Below, piece after piece: positions 62,618-64,000 of a stretch of 64,000 bases of DNA. The notes beneath the pieces are model-generated. The model was given only the letters and a program-made list of their open reading frames with translations, was not told the DNA's origin and did no database searches. This DNA is from Dicaeum eximium (Eukaryota > Chordata > Aves > Passeriformes > Dicaeidae), in assembly GCA_013396995.1 (NCBI GenBank), contig VWZP01007308.1, positions 188,814 to 252,813 on the forward strand, in the 5' to 3' direction. Each line of letters starts with the position of its first letter. Position 1 is the first letter of the stretch. A program made the translations under genes and the position numbers.

Positions 62618-64000
62618 GTGTGCTGGAGCCAGGAAAAGGGACACTGTCTGAGCCCAGAGCAGCTCCTCAGGAGCCTCCATGGCTGCCACCAGTGACAACA
62701 AGCTGTGCAGAAATCAGACAGATTTTGGGCTTTGTGGTGGTAACCTCAAAGTTACCTGTGTTTCAAGACACCCCTTGAGCTCTGCCTGGGTAGGGCAGCA
62801 CTAAGGGCAGGAAGGTCTCTGTGGCTCAGGGACAGGGCTCTGCAGAGCTGTCACTGCCTCTGGCAGTGCCTCTGGCAGTGTCCCCAGGGAGGCTGGTGTC
62901 AGGCCAGGAGGATGAGCCCTGCAGGGGCAGCGTTGGCACTGCTGCTTTCAGAGCTGGTTTTGGAGCAAAGCTGTTGGTTTCTGGGGGACTTGAGCAAATG
63001 CAGCATCTGCTTCTGGAGATGGAGGAAGAGACATCCATGAGGGATGCAGCTGTGACAGTGCAGCCTTGCTCCCAGTGGGCTTTTCCTGCCAGAGTCAGTG
63101 CAGGAGGAGCTCCAGGGATAGCGTGGCTGTTGTTGTGGTCCAGCTCTCTGTCCCCAGTGTCCAGGAGATGTGGTGCAAATGGGACTCTGCTGCCACTGTA
63201 AGACTTGGCTGAACTTCCCTGAGCTGCAAACCCACCCTGCCAGCTGCAGCAGCTCCCAGGAATTACTCTGTGGGTATTTTCTCTATCTGCAGAGCTTCCC
63301 CCTCTCGTCCTCGTGTCCAGGTCTGCTCTGGGATGCTGCTCCCTGCCCTGTGACTGTGCTGAGCAAGTCCCTGTAAAACACATCCCCAGAGTGAGCCAGC
63401 TTGGAGCAACCCTTCCCCAGCAGGGCTGTGTGGACCTTGGCTGGGGCTGCCAGGAACCACAGCCGTGGCAATGTGATTGTAGAAGAGCAGCTTCGTGCAG
63501 TAACTGAGTTAACCCCGGGTCGGGTGCTGACCATCAGTGCTGGGCTACCCTCAGATTGCTGCAGCAGCTCGGGGTAATTCAACCTGGCTGAAGAGAGGGC
63601 AAACTGCAGAGCAGGGGCAGGGCACGGCACAGGGCTGGAGCTGCTCCGGCTGCTTTGGCTGCCGGGGAAGAGACCCAGAGCACAGCCCCTGTGTGTAACG
63701 ACCTGCTGCCACCGCCTGATTCTCACTGCTTGTTTCTTTGTGTCTTCCACACTCAGAACGGCTGATTACTCTTCCCTTCTGGCTCCGTGACCTGAGATTA
63801 CCTCGGAGATGATGGCTGGCTGTATCTGAAAGATGCAGATTATCCTTAAGCTAAATAATTACGGACACTCGGTGGCGTGGACTTTGGGAGTCCAGGACGG
63901 GTGCTCCCTTTGTTTCCCGAGGGAGGTGGTGGATGCTCAGCACTTTCCAACGCTGGCTGTGAGCAGGCGTGGATGGATGCCCGCGGCCCTTCCTGGCAGC

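Larger units (their letters stand above)
60160..64000 (+). other. Start of next RGS3 intron, cut by the window edge
   Basis: No conserved RGS3 exon was found. It contains an alternating 10-mer palindrome (61873-61905), a 21-bp triplicate (62561-62617) and a strong acceptor-like site at 63756 followed by an immediate stop in the RGS3 frame. The last 300 bases are somewhat CpG-richer. Confidence 0.7.

Noticed and set aside
60160..64000. Search for the next RGS3 exon (MFETEAD-like) and the RGS domain
   Set aside because: Neither was seen. The acidic/proline linker and the RGS domain must lie beyond the window, so no RGS domain is claimed.
1..64000. CRISPR arrays, bacterial operons, insertion sequences, tRNA or rRNA genes
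   Set aside because: The tandem repeats present have no regular spacers, and no cas genes, tRNA cloverleaf or rRNA sequence was recognised. All evidence points to a vertebrate nuclear locus.

Overview
The window is vertebrate nuclear DNA and almost certainly avian. It has spliced genes with GT-AG introns, moderately high GC, short introns and at least 19 fragments of CR1-type LINEs, several ending in the octamer repeats (ATTCTATG and variants) typical of bird CR1. A songbird-like genome on a small GC-rich chromosome is plausible, but the species cannot be named from this stretch. No bacterial gene, operon, CRISPR array or phage is present. Most long open frames are chance or repeat-driven frames in introns.

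Layout. At the far left, on the minus strand, is the first coding exon of POLE3 (156-221), a histone-fold subunit of DNA polymerase epsilon and of the CHRAC chromatin complex. It sits in a CpG island with an E2F/YY1-type promoter core, and the rest of POLE3 runs off the left edge. From about 600 to 9.7 kb is intergenic DNA: a hexamer-based minisatellite interrupted by a 263-base assembly gap, two LTR-like AT-rich blocks and five CR1 fragments. From 9.7 kb (candidate) or 15.5 kb (firm) to the right edge the window is one plus-strand gene, RGS3 (regulator of G-protein signalling 3). POLE3 next to RGS3 matches human 9q32.

RGS3. Eighteen exons with strong support were placed base by base, plus one candidate first exon. 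All have GT/AG borders and phases that join without a break. Three alternative starts are visible: a candidate 10-codon exon at 9733 feeding a specific exon at 14471; a clear first exon at 15471 in a CpG island; and the PDZ-RGS3 first exon at 26994, inside the intron between the C2 and PDZ blocks. The encoded modules are a C2 domain (exons 19087-24683), a short Ser/Gln-rich linker (25295-25362), a PDZ domain (29279 into 30429), a basic linker, and a region that reads like a PH-type fold (34352-60159). The catalytic RGS domain and the acidic/proline-rich linker before it lie beyond base 64000, so the gene is cut at its 3' side. In-window coding length is 564 codons from the 15471 start, 582 from the candidate 9733 start and 388 from the PDZ-RGS3 start.

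How it fits together. The promoter used decides whether the protein carries C2+PDZ or PDZ alone ahead of the RGS domain, which by family knowledge sets targeting (membrane/G-beta-gamma versus the B-ephrin tail). Introns hold CR1 pieces, minisatellites and a few short symmetrical motifs described below. I found no undescribed multi-gene system. The most useful observations are the candidate distal first exon, the loss of calcium-ligand positions in the C2 domain, a possible truncating terminal exon near 63757, and two unusual symmetrical motifs in the last introns.
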